Shown here: one piece after another, positions 8,370 through 18,318 of the stretch
How positions within the stretch are numbered: the stretch's first letter is position 1
Layout of the letters: the number at the start of each line of letters is the position of its first letter
Source of the DNA: Melioribacter sp051488665
GTDB taxonomy: Bacteria; Bacteroidota; Ignavibacteria; Ignavibacteriales; Melioribacteraceae
Direction of reading: 5' to 3'
NCBI RefSeq assembly: GCF_051488665.1
Contig: NZ_JBPSEG010000002.1
Coordinates: 434,001 to 498,000, forward strand
Length of the DNA stretch: 64,000 nucleotides
Program-made: the position numbers and the translations under genes
The notes under the pieces: model-generated
What the model saw: the letters and a program-made list of their open reading frames with translations, nothing else
What the model was told of the DNA's origin: nothing
The model's database searches: none

Positions 8370-9472
8370 TATTTCAATTCATTTATTACTGTAAAAAATT
8401 TATGAGTTATATTGTGAATATTAAATTTATCAGCCTGCTCCAAGGCTTTCCTTTTCATTGTAAAATATCTATCGTTATCCTTTAATAGCGATATTATTGT
8501 ATCTACAAATGCATTGACATTATTGGGGTCTATTTTAAAGCCTCCTTCACCGACAACTTCCGGGAGAGACGAAGTATTCGAGGCGATGACCGGCAAGCCG
8601 CACTTCATCGCTTCGAGGGGCGGTATCCCAAAACCTTCATAGAACGACGGGAACAAAAAAATAAATGCCTTATTGTAAAGATAATTCAATTCTTCGTCGC
8701 TAACGTGAGTGATAATCAAAATACGTTCTTTTCTCTTTTCTAACTTTTTTCTTATTTCCTCATAACCGTAATTTGCCTTTCCTACAATAACTAACGGCAA
8801 ATTATAACCTTTACTCCATAAAGAATCTACGATATTAATTAGACCAAGAATATTTTTTCTTTTTTCTATTGCGCCGACGTATAACAAATATTTCTCCGGC
8901 AACTCGAGTTTAATTTTTCTTTCATCCGAGGAATAATTCATTGGATAAAAACATTCATTAACTGTATTGTAAGTAACATCTATTTTATGACTCGGGAAAT
9001 CGAAAAGTCTTTCTATATCCTTTTTTGAATGTTCCGAAACAGTTAATACCTTATCCGCCACTTTCAAGGCGCGAGGAACAACAATTTTCAGATATGTCCT
9101 ATAGCTAAGAGAATAATATTCTTTATAGATGAAAGGGATAACGTCGTGAATTACCGTAACGTATCTTACATTATCAATTTTATAAAACGGTAAATTAATA
9201 TTGGGCGAAATAAATATTTCTATTTTGTATTCTTCCAGCATTTTTGGAATTACAAGATTCATCCAAAATGGCGAAAATATTTTATAAGGAAACCGGAAGT
9301 TTCGTTTAATTATCCTGTAATAATCCGTATCAACATTTAAATCTTTGGTTGTAAACAAATAATATTCATTGTTCTTATCAATTTCAGGAAGCTTTGCTAA
9401 TATATTTTGCAAAAAACGACCAGTGCCGGTCAGTCCCTTATTTAGTACCCTGCAATCAAAAGCTATTTTCAT
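8369..9472 (-). CDS. Glycosyltransferase family 4 (mannosyltransferase-like)
   Basis: This 367-residue protein begins MKIAFDCRVLNKGLTGTGRFLQN. It contains VTVIHDVIPF near residue 105, VSEHSKKDIERLF near residue 155, LYVGAIEKRKNI near residue 200 and FPSFYEGFGIPPLEAMKCGLPVIAS near residue 275. These are hallmarks of WbaZ/MtfB-like GT4 enzymes, with the EGFG...E motif intact. It likely adds a hexose to the growing repeat unit. It lies 2 nt downstream of the Wzy-like gene. The DNA is AT-rich. The linkage made cannot be inferred. Confidence 0.88.
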   Translation of the reverse strand: MKIAFDCRVLNKGLTGTGRFLQNILAKLPEIDKNNEYYLFTTKDLNVDTDYYRIIKRNFRFPYKIFSPFWMNLVIPKMLEEYKIEIFISPNINLPFYKIDNVRYVTVIHDVIPFIYKEYYSLSYRTYLKIVVPRALKVADKVLTVSEHSKKDIERLFDFPSHKIDVTYNTVNECFYPMNYSSDERKIKLELPEKYLLYVGAIEKRKNILGLINIVDSLWSKGYNLPLVIVGKANYGYEEIRKKLEKRKERILIITHVSDEELNYLYNKAFIFLFPSFYEGFGIPPLEAMKCGLPVIASNTSSLPEVVGEGGFKIDPNNVNAFVDTIISLLKDNDRYFTMKRKALEQADKFNIHNITHKFFTVINELK

Positions 9473-9474
9473 AC

Positions 9475-10716
9475 TTATTGTTTAGTTATATATAAAGTTG
9501 TAACGTATAATACTATAATATCAAATACAAAAAAAAGCCAGCTTAACATAGGATTAAAAAACGAAAACATTATAACCATCACCATGATTCCATACATAGT
9601 AATAGAATTTAGATCAGTTTTTGTTCGCATTCTATAGTAAACAAAAGCAGTTATAAAACCGAATAAATAGGGCAACACTAATATTCCAAACACATAAAAA
9701 TCTCTAAAATTTACGAAAAACATACCATAGGTATTATAGTTGTAATTTATTAGATACGGATTTTCAATAAAATGAATGTATTCGTGCAACCAATGCTTTA
9801 TACCGCTTATTGCAAATAAAAAATCAAATGAAGCCAATCCATATGTAAAATCCTTTAATTTTATGGTTGCATACGCATAGTTTTCTAAATTCATAGCAAT
9901 ATACATATAAGGTTCGGTAAAGATAGAATACCTTGCGCTATATTTCATTTGAGATACTTGGTGAAAGTACTGAAGTATCAAATTACCCGCTCTTAAAGAC
10001 AGTATTAAATAAGAAATGCCCGTTAAAAATACAATTAATATTAGGGCTGTCTTAATATTAAATTTATTTGTTCCATAATATAAAAGCACAACAGTAAGGA
10101 TTATTGTAATAAACACTCCAAACCGTTGTAGCAAAAAAAGGAAGGAAATTAAAGTAACAAAAAACAATAACAGCAATAATGATTTTATATAAACCCGGCT
10201 TTTAACAGTAATAAAGTAAGCAATAATAAAATATAAAATTAAAGGCGCTAAATGTATCAACAATCCTACTCCAAAAAGGCTCCAGCGAGTTCTTGCTTCA
10301 TTGGGATATTTTGTAAAAAGAGGAATAAATCCGACATATAAATAAATTACCAGATACGATATTGCATATAAGACAAATAATATTATGACTACATTGACAA
10401 GCTTTTTATCAGCAAAATTGATTGACTTAAAACTGTTCCTTATGTATTCGAGAGTCCGTATCTCTTTGTCAAAATAAATTACATATACTGTAAATATTCC
10501 CGCCAGTACTGAGAAAACCGGTATCAGCAAATATACCCAACTAATTATCGGCCACTCAAATTGTAAGCGGCTTAATTTAAGATTAGTAACTCCTAATGCC
10601 AGCAGCCACACCATAGAAAATAATTTTCCAGGAGACAATAGATCTAATCTTCTTGTTAATGAAAATATCATGATAAATAATAATAATACCAATGACGAGA
10701 AACTTATAACATTCAT
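9475..10716 (-). CDS. Oligosaccharide repeat-unit polymerase (Wzy-like)
   Basis: This 413-residue protein is almost entirely hydrophobic with about ten to twelve predicted membrane helices, a charged loop after the third helix (YFDKEIRTLEYIRNSFKSI) and a long periplasmic loop around residues 260-330. This topology and its place next to a flippase and GT4 genes fit an O-antigen/exopolysaccharide polymerase. It would join lipid-linked repeat units on the periplasmic side. Wzy proteins have little sequence conservation, so the call rests on topology and context. It is strongly AT-rich. The start ATG is at 10716. Confidence 0.7.
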   Translation of the reverse strand: MNVISFSSLVLLLFIMIFSLTRRLDLLSPGKLFSMVWLLALGVTNLKLSRLQFEWPIISWVYLLIPVFSVLAGIFTVYVIYFDKEIRTLEYIRNSFKSINFADKKLVNVVIILFVLYAISYLVIYLYVGFIPLFTKYPNEARTRWSLFGVGLLIHLAPLILYFIIAYFITVKSRVYIKSLLLLLFFVTLISFLFLLQRFGVFITIILTVVLLYYGTNKFNIKTALILIVFLTGISYLILSLRAGNLILQYFHQVSQMKYSARYSIFTEPYMYIAMNLENYAYATIKLKDFTYGLASFDFLFAISGIKHWLHEYIHFIENPYLINYNYNTYGMFFVNFRDFYVFGILVLPYLFGFITAFVYYRMRTKTDLNSITMYGIMVMVIMFSFFNPMLSWLFFVFDIIVLYVTTLYITKQ

Positions 10717-10728
10717 ATGTCCAGTATT

Positions 10729-12177
10729 TTATTTATAAGCTTTTATTAATTCTTTTTCATCTTTATTCAAAAATATAAAGTAACCAAAAGTAACTAAATA
10801 TATTAAGTAGAGTAAAAACTGAACAATAAGCAGTTTAATAAAAAGTACGGTTATACCAAATAAAATTACTGAAAAAATGAAGTAAACAAACTTTGTATTG
10901 ACATACCACTTTTGGCAAATCTCATAGCTGAAGAAAATATACGTTATAAGAATTATTGAATTCGTCACAAAACCAGTTAAAACAACCCCTAGCACGCCAT
11001 ATTTTTGAATTAATACTATATTCATGGCGATACTGATAATGGTAACAAATAAAACCGTATAGGCCCTGATATGCTGTTTATTTGAAGTAGTAAGCAACAA
11101 TCCCAAAGGCTCTATCATAAATCTAATGGTAATAATCAAAACATAGTACTTCAGCACCTCTGCAGAATAACTATATTGACTATCTGCATAGACAGTATCA
11201 ATTATATTATGTGCATTAGTAAAAATTAGTATTGCCGCGGGGAAAATGATTATCATCAATAATTTATTAAATAAACTTGAATAACTTTCCCAAATTAATT
11301 TATTTTCATTATTTAACCGGGATAACGCGGGTAATAAAGCATTAATAATGATCTCTGGGATTATTAGTAGAATTACTAATAATTTGAAAGCAGCTTGGAA
11401 TATTCCCACGGATTTTTCGCCTATTAAATATGCCAACAATACGGTATCAATATTATAATATAGATAGTTAAAAATATAGTGAGTCCCGAAAACGCTAACT
11501 TTGTCTTTATATTTCTTTAGTAAAGCAAAATTAATTTTTATTCTAATTTTATCAATATACTTTAATGACTTTAGAAGAGCTATATATAATGCCAATAATC
11601 TAAAAAGCACCAAGCAAACAGCTAAATACACAACATCTAACTTGAAAAAATACAGCAGCGAGACAGTAATAATTACAAAGAGATTATAAATAAATGTTAT
11701 TTTCGTTTCAATTTCTAATCTTTCTTGTGCCCTAAAAAAAGCAAATAAGTAATTTAAAAATGACGTAGCGATTAAATAAAAATTTAATATTACCAGCAAA
11801 TGAAAAACATCATTACTTATTTTTACTAGGAGTGCATACACAAAAAGCAATAAAGATGAAATACAAATAAAAATAATCTTAATAGTTAGAAGCTCATTGA
11901 ATACAATATTAAGTCGGCTTAGATCTTTAGGCAAATCAGTAGTTAATAGGATATCAAGGCCAAAGTCTGCTAAATAAAGAAATATTGTAATAACGGTAAA
12001 AGCATATGTAAATTGACCAAAAATTTCGGGTCCATAAAATCGTGCAATTGTCCAGAATAGAAAAATATTAGCAATCACTCGAAGAGATGTGGTAAGGAAA
12101 GAAAAAAAAGAATTTTTCTTTATGCTTTTTTCATTGTTTATATCTAAATCTGGTTTACTCACGCTCTTATAAATCAA
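10729..12177 (-). CDS. Oligosaccharide flippase (Wzx-like)
   Basis: This 482-residue protein has about 12-14 predicted membrane helices and the motif ARFYGPEIFGQFTYAFTVITIFLYLADFGLD near residues 45-75, typical of Wzx/polysaccharide-transport proteins. It moves lipid-linked repeat units across the inner membrane. The frame starts with TTG at 12177, which overlaps the TGA stop of the upstream GT4 gene. No Shine-Dalgarno sequence is evident, and a GTG at 12162 is an alternative start. It is one of the most AT-rich genes in the window, consistent with horizontal acquisition. Confidence 0.85.
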   Translation of the reverse strand: MIYKSVSKPDLDINNEKSIKKNSFFSFLTTSLRVIANIFLFWTIARFYGPEIFGQFTYAFTVITIFLYLADFGLDILLTTDLPKDLSRLNIVFNELLTIKIIFICISSLLLFVYALLVKISNDVFHLLVILNFYLIATSFLNYLFAFFRAQERLEIETKITFIYNLFVIITVSLLYFFKLDVVYLAVCLVLFRLLALYIALLKSLKYIDKIRIKINFALLKKYKDKVSVFGTHYIFNYLYYNIDTVLLAYLIGEKSVGIFQAAFKLLVILLIIPEIIINALLPALSRLNNENKLIWESYSSLFNKLLMIIIFPAAILIFTNAHNIIDTVYADSQYSYSAEVLKYYVLIITIRFMIEPLGLLLTTSNKQHIRAYTVLFVTIISIAMNIVLIQKYGVLGVVLTGFVTNSIILITYIFFSYEICQKWYVNTKFVYFIFSVILFGITVLFIKLLIVQFLLYLIYLVTFGYFIFLNKDEKELIKAYK

Positions 12178-13250
12178 GATAGTATTTTATAAATATTCAG
12201 ATGTTCTTTAGCAATATTTTCGTAATTGTATAGTGACAAGTCGCCGTAATTTAGATTTTTTCGGATATCTTCGTTGTTTATTTCAACTTCTCTCAGCGTG
12301 CTAAGAAAAGAATCCTCATTATTTAAGTCGAATACCTTCATTTGGTTATTGTGTCTTATATTTAATTCAATCGATGTGGGAATATTTGATATAATTATCG
12401 GGACTTTCTGGCTCATAGCTTCTATGATAGGCATACCAAAGCCTTCATATATTGAAGGAAAAATAAATGCCCGGCTATATCCGTAAAGCGCGGGAATGTC
12501 CTCATCATCAATATACCCCAAACTTAATATTCCATTATCTTCATTTATTAATTCTTCAAATTCGCTTGAGCCCCACCATTTATAGCCTCCTAAAACAAGC
12601 AGCGTGTCTTTAGCTAAAATCTTTTCTTTTTTAGCTTTGATAAAAGATTTCAACAAAAAGCCGGTGTTCTTTCTCTTAGACAAACTTCCCAGGAAAAAAT
12701 AATAGCTATAGGGCTTTAATTTATATTTATTCAGTTGTTCAATTTTAGGAATTGCGGTAAAAAAAATATCTCTGATGCCGTCATAACTAACAAATATCTT
12801 ATCTTCATATTTTTTTCCGAACATATTTAATATTTCGTTTTTTACCGATTGAGATGGAGTAATTATTCCATCAGCTCTTTTAAGAGCATTTTTTACAGAA
12901 TGCCGGTTATATTCTATATAAACAAAGGGGACTGTTTTTGGGTATAAAAAAACTCCCAAATCATGAATAGTCACAACTTTTTTACTTTTTCCCTCGGTAA
13001 ATGGAACAAAATTATTTTGATAATGAATTATATTATAATTACGATACGGGTGAACTAGGTTTATGTAAGCATCTATTGAAAGCTTTCTAAATCCTTTCGG
13101 GAAGTATTTAAAATATGTATAGTCCGTTATTGAACAATTAGTAATATTTTTTAAATGATTATAAAGATTTATGGCGTGCAGTCCTATCCCTGTAGGATAT
13201 CTATATGTTGACATTCCTTCGTCAATAAGTATTTTCATTTTATCCGACAT
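12174..13250 (-). CDS. Glycosyltransferase family 4
   Basis: This 358-residue GT-B protein has MKILIDEGMSTYRYPTGIG near the start, VVTIHDLGVFLYP near residue 92, ITPSQSVKNEI near residue 135, YFFLGSLSKRKNTGFLL near residue 185 and FPSIYEGFGMPIIEAMSQKVPII near residue 265 (EGFG...E motif). It is similar in type to the GT4 at 8369-9472. Two starts are possible: the ATG at 13250 used here and one at 13238, since neither has a strong ribosome binding site. It lies between the chain-length gene and the flippase gene. Substrate unknown. Confidence 0.85.
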   Translation of the reverse strand: MSDKMKILIDEGMSTYRYPTGIGLHAINLYNHLKNITNCSITDYTYFKYFPKGFRKLSIDAYINLVHPYRNYNIIHYQNNFVPFTEGKSKKVVTIHDLGVFLYPKTVPFVYIEYNRHSVKNALKRADGIITPSQSVKNEILNMFGKKYEDKIFVSYDGIRDIFFTAIPKIEQLNKYKLKPYSYYFFLGSLSKRKNTGFLLKSFIKAKKEKILAKDTLLVLGGYKWWGSSEFEELINEDNGILSLGYIDDEDIPALYGYSRAFIFPSIYEGFGMPIIEAMSQKVPIIISNIPTSIELNIRHNNQMKVFDLNNEDSFLSTLREVEINNEDIRKNLNYGDLSLYNYENIAKEHLNIYKILS

Positions 13251-13269
13251 ACAAGATTCACTGTAGAAA

Positions 13270-14505
13270 TTATAAATTTTTCTTTTTACTTATCTTAATC
13301 CAGCTTGTCAATTCTTCATATTTTCTCGGATTAACAGACTTAATTTTACTTAATAATTCAGCGAAAAATACTATAAACATACCCAAGATTACCGAAGCTA
13401 CAAAACTAACCGCCGCATATATACTTCCCTTCGGCTTTGCTTTTCTGTCTGCCGGACCGGCTTTATCGAGCACAAGCACGCTTGGCGTATTTCGCACTTC
13501 TTCAACTTTAGCCTGCTCGTACAACGGCTGAATAAATTCTAATATTTTGTATTGGATTTCCAAATTCCTGTAAATTTTCAGATATTCATTGCCCAATTCA
13601 GGGGCTTCTTTAAATGGTATTAACAGTTTTACTTCTTTTTGAGAGGCGTCTTTGCCTGTGTTTAGCAGGTCAATCTTCTTTTTAAGCTCATTTAATTCTA
13701 TTTGAGTAGTATGAGCAAGAGGATGATCGGCTCCGTACATTTGTTTGACGACATTATATTCAACTTCCTTGCGATACATATCGAGGTAAATGCCCGACAT
13801 TGACTTAACGGTTGCTTCCAATTGTTCCGGCACGGCTATCACACCGTATTTTTCCTGGAATTTCTGCATTTCCGCTTCGAGGTTCTTAATATCTTCCAGG
13901 TTTTGCAAATATCTTCTTTCAATAAATTCCCTGTTTGCCTTGGCGTTCGTAACGCTCAATTGCGTATTGATTTCATTAAGTTTATCTACCATATAATTGG
14001 CTATATCGGCGGCTTTTTGCGGATCCTTGTCGTACACTGTAATCGTAAGATTGCCTTCGTCCTGAATTTCCAACTCGAGATTCGACTGCCATTCTTTGAC
14101 TACTTTTTCGTAGTAGTCGTCTTCCATGTCGTATTCTTCTCGCAGCTTAAATCTTTTGATAATATCGTCTGTCAAAGTAGCGCTTTTTAGAATTGCAATG
14201 TATCGATCAGTTTCCGTAGTACCGCCGGTCAAAGCGGCTAATCCTTTACTTGCCGAAAAACCTTTTGCCAGACTCGACAAGCCGGATAACGTAGACAACA
14301 AATCGTTTCTTTCCGCCGCCAATACCGAAGCTGTCGATTTATACCATTTAGGAGCGAGCAAAGCATAAGCCGTTGCTCCTACAGTTATCGTAAAGACAAA
14401 CCAGAATAAAAACTTTCTGTATTTTACAAGCACCGTTAAAAATTCTATAAACGTAGCGCCCACTACTTCCGTTTTTTGTTCGGATGGTTGATTTACTTGA
14501 TTCAT
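13270..14505 (-). CDS. Polysaccharide co-polymerase / chain-length determinant (Wzz-like)
   Basis: This 411-residue protein has a membrane helix near residues 33-52 (FLFWFVFTITVGATAYALL), a proline/lysine-containing juxtamembrane segment, a long helical periplasmic domain (about 55-345, with a coiled coil around 195-240) and a second membrane helix near 358-380 (YAAVSFVASVILGMFIVFF). This is the Wzz domain layout. The cytoplasmic tyrosine-kinase domain of Wzc is absent, and no separate kinase or phosphatase gene lies nearby. It would set chain length together with the Wzy-like polymerase and the SLBB export protein upstream. Confidence 0.88.
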   Translation of the reverse strand: MNQVNQPSEQKTEVVGATFIEFLTVLVKYRKFLFWFVFTITVGATAYALLAPKWYKSTASVLAAERNDLLSTLSGLSSLAKGFSASKGLAALTGGTTETDRYIAILKSATLTDDIIKRFKLREEYDMEDDYYEKVVKEWQSNLELEIQDEGNLTITVYDKDPQKAADIANYMVDKLNEINTQLSVTNAKANREFIERRYLQNLEDIKNLEAEMQKFQEKYGVIAVPEQLEATVKSMSGIYLDMYRKEVEYNVVKQMYGADHPLAHTTQIELNELKKKIDLLNTGKDASQKEVKLLIPFKEAPELGNEYLKIYRNLEIQYKILEFIQPLYEQAKVEEVRNTPSVLVLDKAGPADRKAKPKGSIYAAVSFVASVILGMFIVFFAELLSKIKSVNPRKYEELTSWIKISKKKNL

Positions 14506-14519
14506 AATTCTTCCGTAAT

Positions 14520-15983
14520 TTATTTAACTACCTGTAAAATCAATATTACAATTGTCGCTATGCTGCCGACTATGCTAAGCACATTGCCTGTCCTTTCCAC
14601 ATAGAACCAGGTCGTTCTGGGAATTTCTTTCGGCACATAGATATAATCGCCGGGTTCGATTTTCAGTTTGTCGATTTCTTTTGTAACCCAATTCTTCTCT
14701 TTTCCTTTTATTACCACTATCTCGTCTTCGCCCTTGGCTGTTTCGGCAAGTCCGCCGGCTTTTTCTATATAATATTTATAATTCATATCGGGCACATACT
14801 TAAAGTAACCGGCTCTGGGCACCTGCCCGAATACGTAAATATATTCGAATTTCGAAGGTATCAGAATCACGTCGCCGTCTTTAATTAAAAATTTCCCTTC
14901 GTCGGAATCCGGATCGCTGATTTTTGTGAAATCGACTAGCGATTCGGCTCCCAGCACTCTCAATTGATTGTCGATATTAAAAAAGAGAGAATCTTCTTCC
15001 GTGATATTGGCAAGTCGCAGCATTTCCAACAGTTCCTTTTGCTGCTGAAGACGGAGTTGCGTTTCCGGCTGCAGTAAATCGTTACGGTTTTCAACAAATT
15101 CCCTTGCGAGCTTATTCTTTCTCAATATATTGTCGGCGGTATAATTTCTCATTACCTCGGCTCTGTATAAATCGGCGTTTGGAGTAAATCCTCCCGCCCT
15201 TTGAATAACTTCGCTTACGGGCAAACCTTCGGCGGTTAAATAAACATAACCCGGATTTTTCACTTCGCCAAGCACGAGAGTTTTATAATCGTGGCGTTTA
15301 TTTTCCCCGGCAATAATTCTTATCCTGTCGCCGCGCATCAGTTCAATGTTTTCGGAAATGACTGTTTGAATAATTTTTTCCGATAAACCGTCCTCGGAGA
15401 GTCGATAGATTTCCGCCATTTCCACTTTATCATACGCTTTATTGATTCCTCCGGCAAACAAGAGAGCGTCGGACAATCTGTCGCCCTCTGCAAACTGAAA
15501 TTTTGTCGGTTTGTTGACCGCGCCGGATATATCGATAAAATCTTTTTCTTCGTCGTAGTCGGGAAATATTATAACATCGTCGTTTCGCAGGTACGGATTA
15601 TACTTGAAATCGCCCGTCAATCTGAATTTAAGCAAATCGATATTCAGCTTTGTGCCGTCGGCGCGTATCAGTTTTATTCCCCGCAGCGGATAACTTTCCA
15701 GCTGTTTCTTTACAACATTGATTGTCTCGAGCTGGGTTAACGACGTAAGCGCCTGCTGCTGCGCTTCGATAAAAAGCGTAGTTATAAAATGATCGAGCCT
15801 TTGAACAGGGAAAGCCGTAAAAGATCCGGTTACAATAAAATTGCCGCCGACCGTGACTGTTATCGGCTGCGATAACAACAGTGATTTGTCCGTTTTCGAA
15901 GTATTGTAGTCGTTTAACTGAGCGGATATTATAGTAGAGATAAAAAGTAACAGAATTACGAGAAATCTTTTTTGTATTCTCAT
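14520..15983 (-). CDS. Polysaccharide export protein with SLBB domains
   Basis: The start chosen is the ATG at 15983, giving 487 residues with a clear signal peptide (MRIQKRFLVILLLFISTIISA). A longer in-frame start at 16055 would bury that signal behind 24 residues. Several SLBB-type units follow, for example IDISGAVNKPTKFQFAEGDRLSDALLFAGG, VLGEVKNPGYVYLTAEGLPVSEVIQRAGG and VFGQVPRAGYFKYVPDMNYKYYIEKAGG. A C-terminal hydrophobic helix (VLSIVGSIATIVILILQVV) ends the protein, as in Wza-type outer-membrane channels. It probably forms or contacts the export portal for the polymer made by this locus. The N-terminal Poly_export motif is not obvious. Confidence 0.85.
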   Translation of the reverse strand: MRIQKRFLVILLLFISTIISAQLNDYNTSKTDKSLLLSQPITVTVGGNFIVTGSFTAFPVQRLDHFITTLFIEAQQQALTSLTQLETINVVKKQLESYPLRGIKLIRADGTKLNIDLLKFRLTGDFKYNPYLRNDDVIIFPDYDEEKDFIDISGAVNKPTKFQFAEGDRLSDALLFAGGINKAYDKVEMAEIYRLSEDGLSEKIIQTVISENIELMRGDRIRIIAGENKRHDYKTLVLGEVKNPGYVYLTAEGLPVSEVIQRAGGFTPNADLYRAEVMRNYTADNILRKNKLAREFVENRNDLLQPETQLRLQQQKELLEMLRLANITEEDSLFFNIDNQLRVLGAESLVDFTKISDPDSDEGKFLIKDGDVILIPSKFEYIYVFGQVPRAGYFKYVPDMNYKYYIEKAGGLAETAKGEDEIVVIKGKEKNWVTKEIDKLKIEPGDYIYVPKEIPRTTWFYVERTGNVLSIVGSIATIVILILQVVK

Positions 15984-16071
15984 TTTTCCAATGCCGGTTA
16001 ATTTTAAAATATTTTCGGATATCGACCCAAAAAATAGAACATTTAACGCACCCAAACAAATATTTTCAGTT

Positions 16072-17271
16072 CTAATTTGCCTTTGCCGTTTTTTCGTAAA
16101 CTCTTATTAAACTTTCATAATGAGAGACCGGATTGAATTTGTTTTTAGCCGTTTGAAGAGCACGTTCGCACATCTTCGCATATTCCCTTTCCTCGAGTTC
16201 ATAAGCCTTATAAATCGAATCGGTCAGCGCGTCGATGTCGTTTGCTTTGTATAAAAAACCGTTTTTTCCGTTTTCAACGATTTCGGGAATGCCGCCCGCA
16301 TCCGGCGCAATTACGGGTCTGCCTGAGGCAAAAGCTTCAATTACAGCGTACGGATTGTTTTCATAAACTCTCGACGGAATAATTACAAAATACGATTGTA
16401 TAATTTTTTCTCTTATTTCGCTTCTGTTTAATCTTCCCAAAAACTTAATGTTGCTTTTAGCTGAATTTTTAAGAACGTTATATAAACTTCCTTCTCCCGC
16501 AATTTCGAGTTTCGGTTTTACCATTTTTCCAAAAACCTCTGCCAAAATATCGACGCCTTTAGCGTATTCGATTCTTCCGACATAAAGAAATATCTTTCCG
16601 GACGGGACGGTAATTCTGTCTTCTATCTCCTCTGTAAAATTGTACAACACCTCCGACCTTTTTTCAATTTCCGGGAACAGATTAATAAATTTACTTCTTG
16701 TAAAAGCGCTCACAAAAAGAAAATAATCGAAATATTTTCTGAAATTAAGAAACGCGTCCCTGAAGTAACCGTCAACAGCCAGCATTATGCTCCTGATCCG
16801 ACCTCTTGCCGAGCAGTTGCGCAATATGCAGTTATAATATTTTCCCCCGGCGCATTTTTCGCATACGCCGTGTTTCCTGTTATAAAATTCCCATACCGGA
16901 CATAAATATTTGAAACCGTGTATTGTTGCGACTATCGGAATTTTGTTTTTCTTTAATACTGGCAATATCGAGAATGTAATTCCGCCGTTTATATTATGAA
17001 TGTGAGCAATATCGGGTTTGAATTTATCGATTGCATTTTGCAGCGCGGCAGCCGATTTAAAAGAATAAAAAGAATCGAGCGTTATTAAAAATTTGGCGCG
17101 CGGACGCGACGGGAAATATTCTAAAAACTCCGATTCGTAATTCTCCGGAGATTTCAGACTAAACGGTATTACTGTGTGCTCTTTTGCTTTGAGTAATTTC
17201 CCGGTATAAAAGAACAGAGTTTCAACTCCTCCGCAATGGTAATAATTTTTATTGCAGAGTAAAATTTTCAT
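16072..17271 (-). CDS. Glycosyltransferase family 4
   Basis: This 399-residue GT-B enzyme begins MKILLCNKNYYHCGGVETLFF. It has ATIHGFKYLCP near residue 117 and a cysteine-rich segment at about 132-155 (HGVCEKCAGGKYYNCILRNCSARG), as seen in a subgroup of GT4 enzymes. It also has FLYVGRIEYAKGVDIL near residue 228 and IPSRVYENNPYAVIEAFASGRPVIAPDAGGIPEI near residue 305 (E-x7-E motif). Donor and acceptor are unknown. It sits 15 nt after rfbB. The cysteine cluster could bind a metal, but this is a guess. Confidence 0.88.
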   Translation of the reverse strand: MKILLCNKNYYHCGGVETLFFYTGKLLKAKEHTVIPFSLKSPENYESEFLEYFPSRPRAKFLITLDSFYSFKSAAALQNAIDKFKPDIAHIHNINGGITFSILPVLKKNKIPIVATIHGFKYLCPVWEFYNRKHGVCEKCAGGKYYNCILRNCSARGRIRSIMLAVDGYFRDAFLNFRKYFDYFLFVSAFTRSKFINLFPEIEKRSEVLYNFTEEIEDRITVPSGKIFLYVGRIEYAKGVDILAEVFGKMVKPKLEIAGEGSLYNVLKNSAKSNIKFLGRLNRSEIREKIIQSYFVIIPSRVYENNPYAVIEAFASGRPVIAPDAGGIPEIVENGKNGFLYKANDIDALTDSIYKAYELEEREYAKMCERALQTAKNKFNPVSHYESLIRVYEKTAKAN

Positions 17272-17286
17272 CTATTAAGAAATAAA

Positions 17287-18306
17287 TTAATCCGATCCGT
17301 ACTGCGTTTTATAATAATTTTGGTACTCGCCTGAAATCACGCGTTCCCACCACGCTTTGTTTTCGACATACCAATCGATCGTGTTATCGAGGGCGGTTTC
17401 GAACTCGCGCTCTGGTTTCCAGCCGAGTTCATTCTGAATTTTCGTCGAGTCGATGGCGTAACGGCGGTCGTGACCCGGTCTGTCCTTCACATATTCAATC
17501 AGGTCATCGGGCTTATTCAATTTTTTTAATATCAGCTTGACTATTTCTATATTCTTCATTTCTCTGCTTGCGCCGATATTATATACTTCTCCCGGCTTGC
17601 CTTTTTCGAAAACCAATTCCACGGCTCTGTTATGATCAGCCACATGAATCCAGTCCCGCACGTTCAAGCCGTCGCCGTAAACGGGTAATTTCTTATTGTT
17701 GAGCGCGTTGATAATCATTAACGGTATTAACTTTTCAGGAAATTGGTAAGGACCGTAGTTATTCGAACATCGAGTTATTACCACCGGAAGCCCGTAAGTA
17801 TGATGAAATGCGAGAGCCATCATATCGGCGGCGGCTTTGCTCGAAGAATAAGGACTGTTGGGCGATAAAGGCGTCGACTCAGTAAACAATCCTTCGGGAC
17901 CCAAACTGCCGTAAACTTCGTCCGTCGAGACCTGCAAAAATTTTTCCGCTCCGTACCTGCGCGCGGCTTCGAGCAATACGTTCGCGCCAATAACGTTTGT
18001 TCTGTAGAATACTTCCGAACCAAGAATGCTTCTGTCGACGTGCGACTCGGCGGCAAAATTGATGACATACTTGATATTGTATTTAGTAAACAGATAATCG
18101 ACCAGTTCCCTGTTTGCAATATCGCCTTTAACAAAACAATAATTCCTGAAGCTCTCGACCGGTTTAAGGTTCTCCAGATTCCCCGCGTAAGTCAGCTTAT
18201 CCAAATTTACGACGAACCAATCGTCGTGTTCCGGCAGTAGATTATTGATGAAGTTGCTTCCGATAAATCCAGCGCCGCCGGTAATAAGAATAGATTTTAA
18301 ACTCAT
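17287..18306 (-). CDS. rfbB: dTDP-glucose 4,6-dehydratase
   Basis: This 339-residue protein is a full-length RmlB/RfbB of the extended SDR family. It has the NAD-binding ITGGAGFIGSNFI (7-19), NFAAESHVDRSI near residue 84, STDEVYG near residue 127 (TDE catalytic motif) and YSSSKAAAD near residue 152 (YxxxK). It converts dTDP-glucose to dTDP-4-keto-6-deoxyglucose, the precursor of dTDP-rhamnose and other deoxysugars. rfbA, rfbC and rfbD are not in the window. The polymer of this locus therefore probably contains a 6-deoxyhexose. The start ATG is at 18306. Confidence 0.94.
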   Translation of the reverse strand: MSLKSILITGGAGFIGSNFINNLLPEHDDWFVVNLDKLTYAGNLENLKPVESFRNYCFVKGDIANRELVDYLFTKYNIKYVINFAAESHVDRSILGSEVFYRTNVIGANVLLEAARRYGAEKFLQVSTDEVYGSLGPEGLFTESTPLSPNSPYSSSKAAADMMALAFHHTYGLPVVITRCSNNYGPYQFPEKLIPLMIINALNNKKLPVYGDGLNVRDWIHVADHNRAVELVFEKGKPGEVYNIGASREMKNIEIVKLILKKLNKPDDLIEYVKDRPGHDRRYAIDSTKIQNELGWKPEREFETALDNTIDWYVENKAWWERVISGEYQNYYKTQYGSD

Positions 18307-18318
18307 CGTTTTACCCTC

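Noticed and set aside
14520..16055. Longer start for the SLBB export protein at 16055
   Set aside because: The ATG at 15983 begins a classical signal peptide; the longer form would hide it.
16450..16900. Cysteine-rich segment of the GT4 protein as a separate zinc-finger gene
   Set aside because: It is in frame inside a normal GT4 enzyme, and the same insertion is seen in other GT4 proteins.
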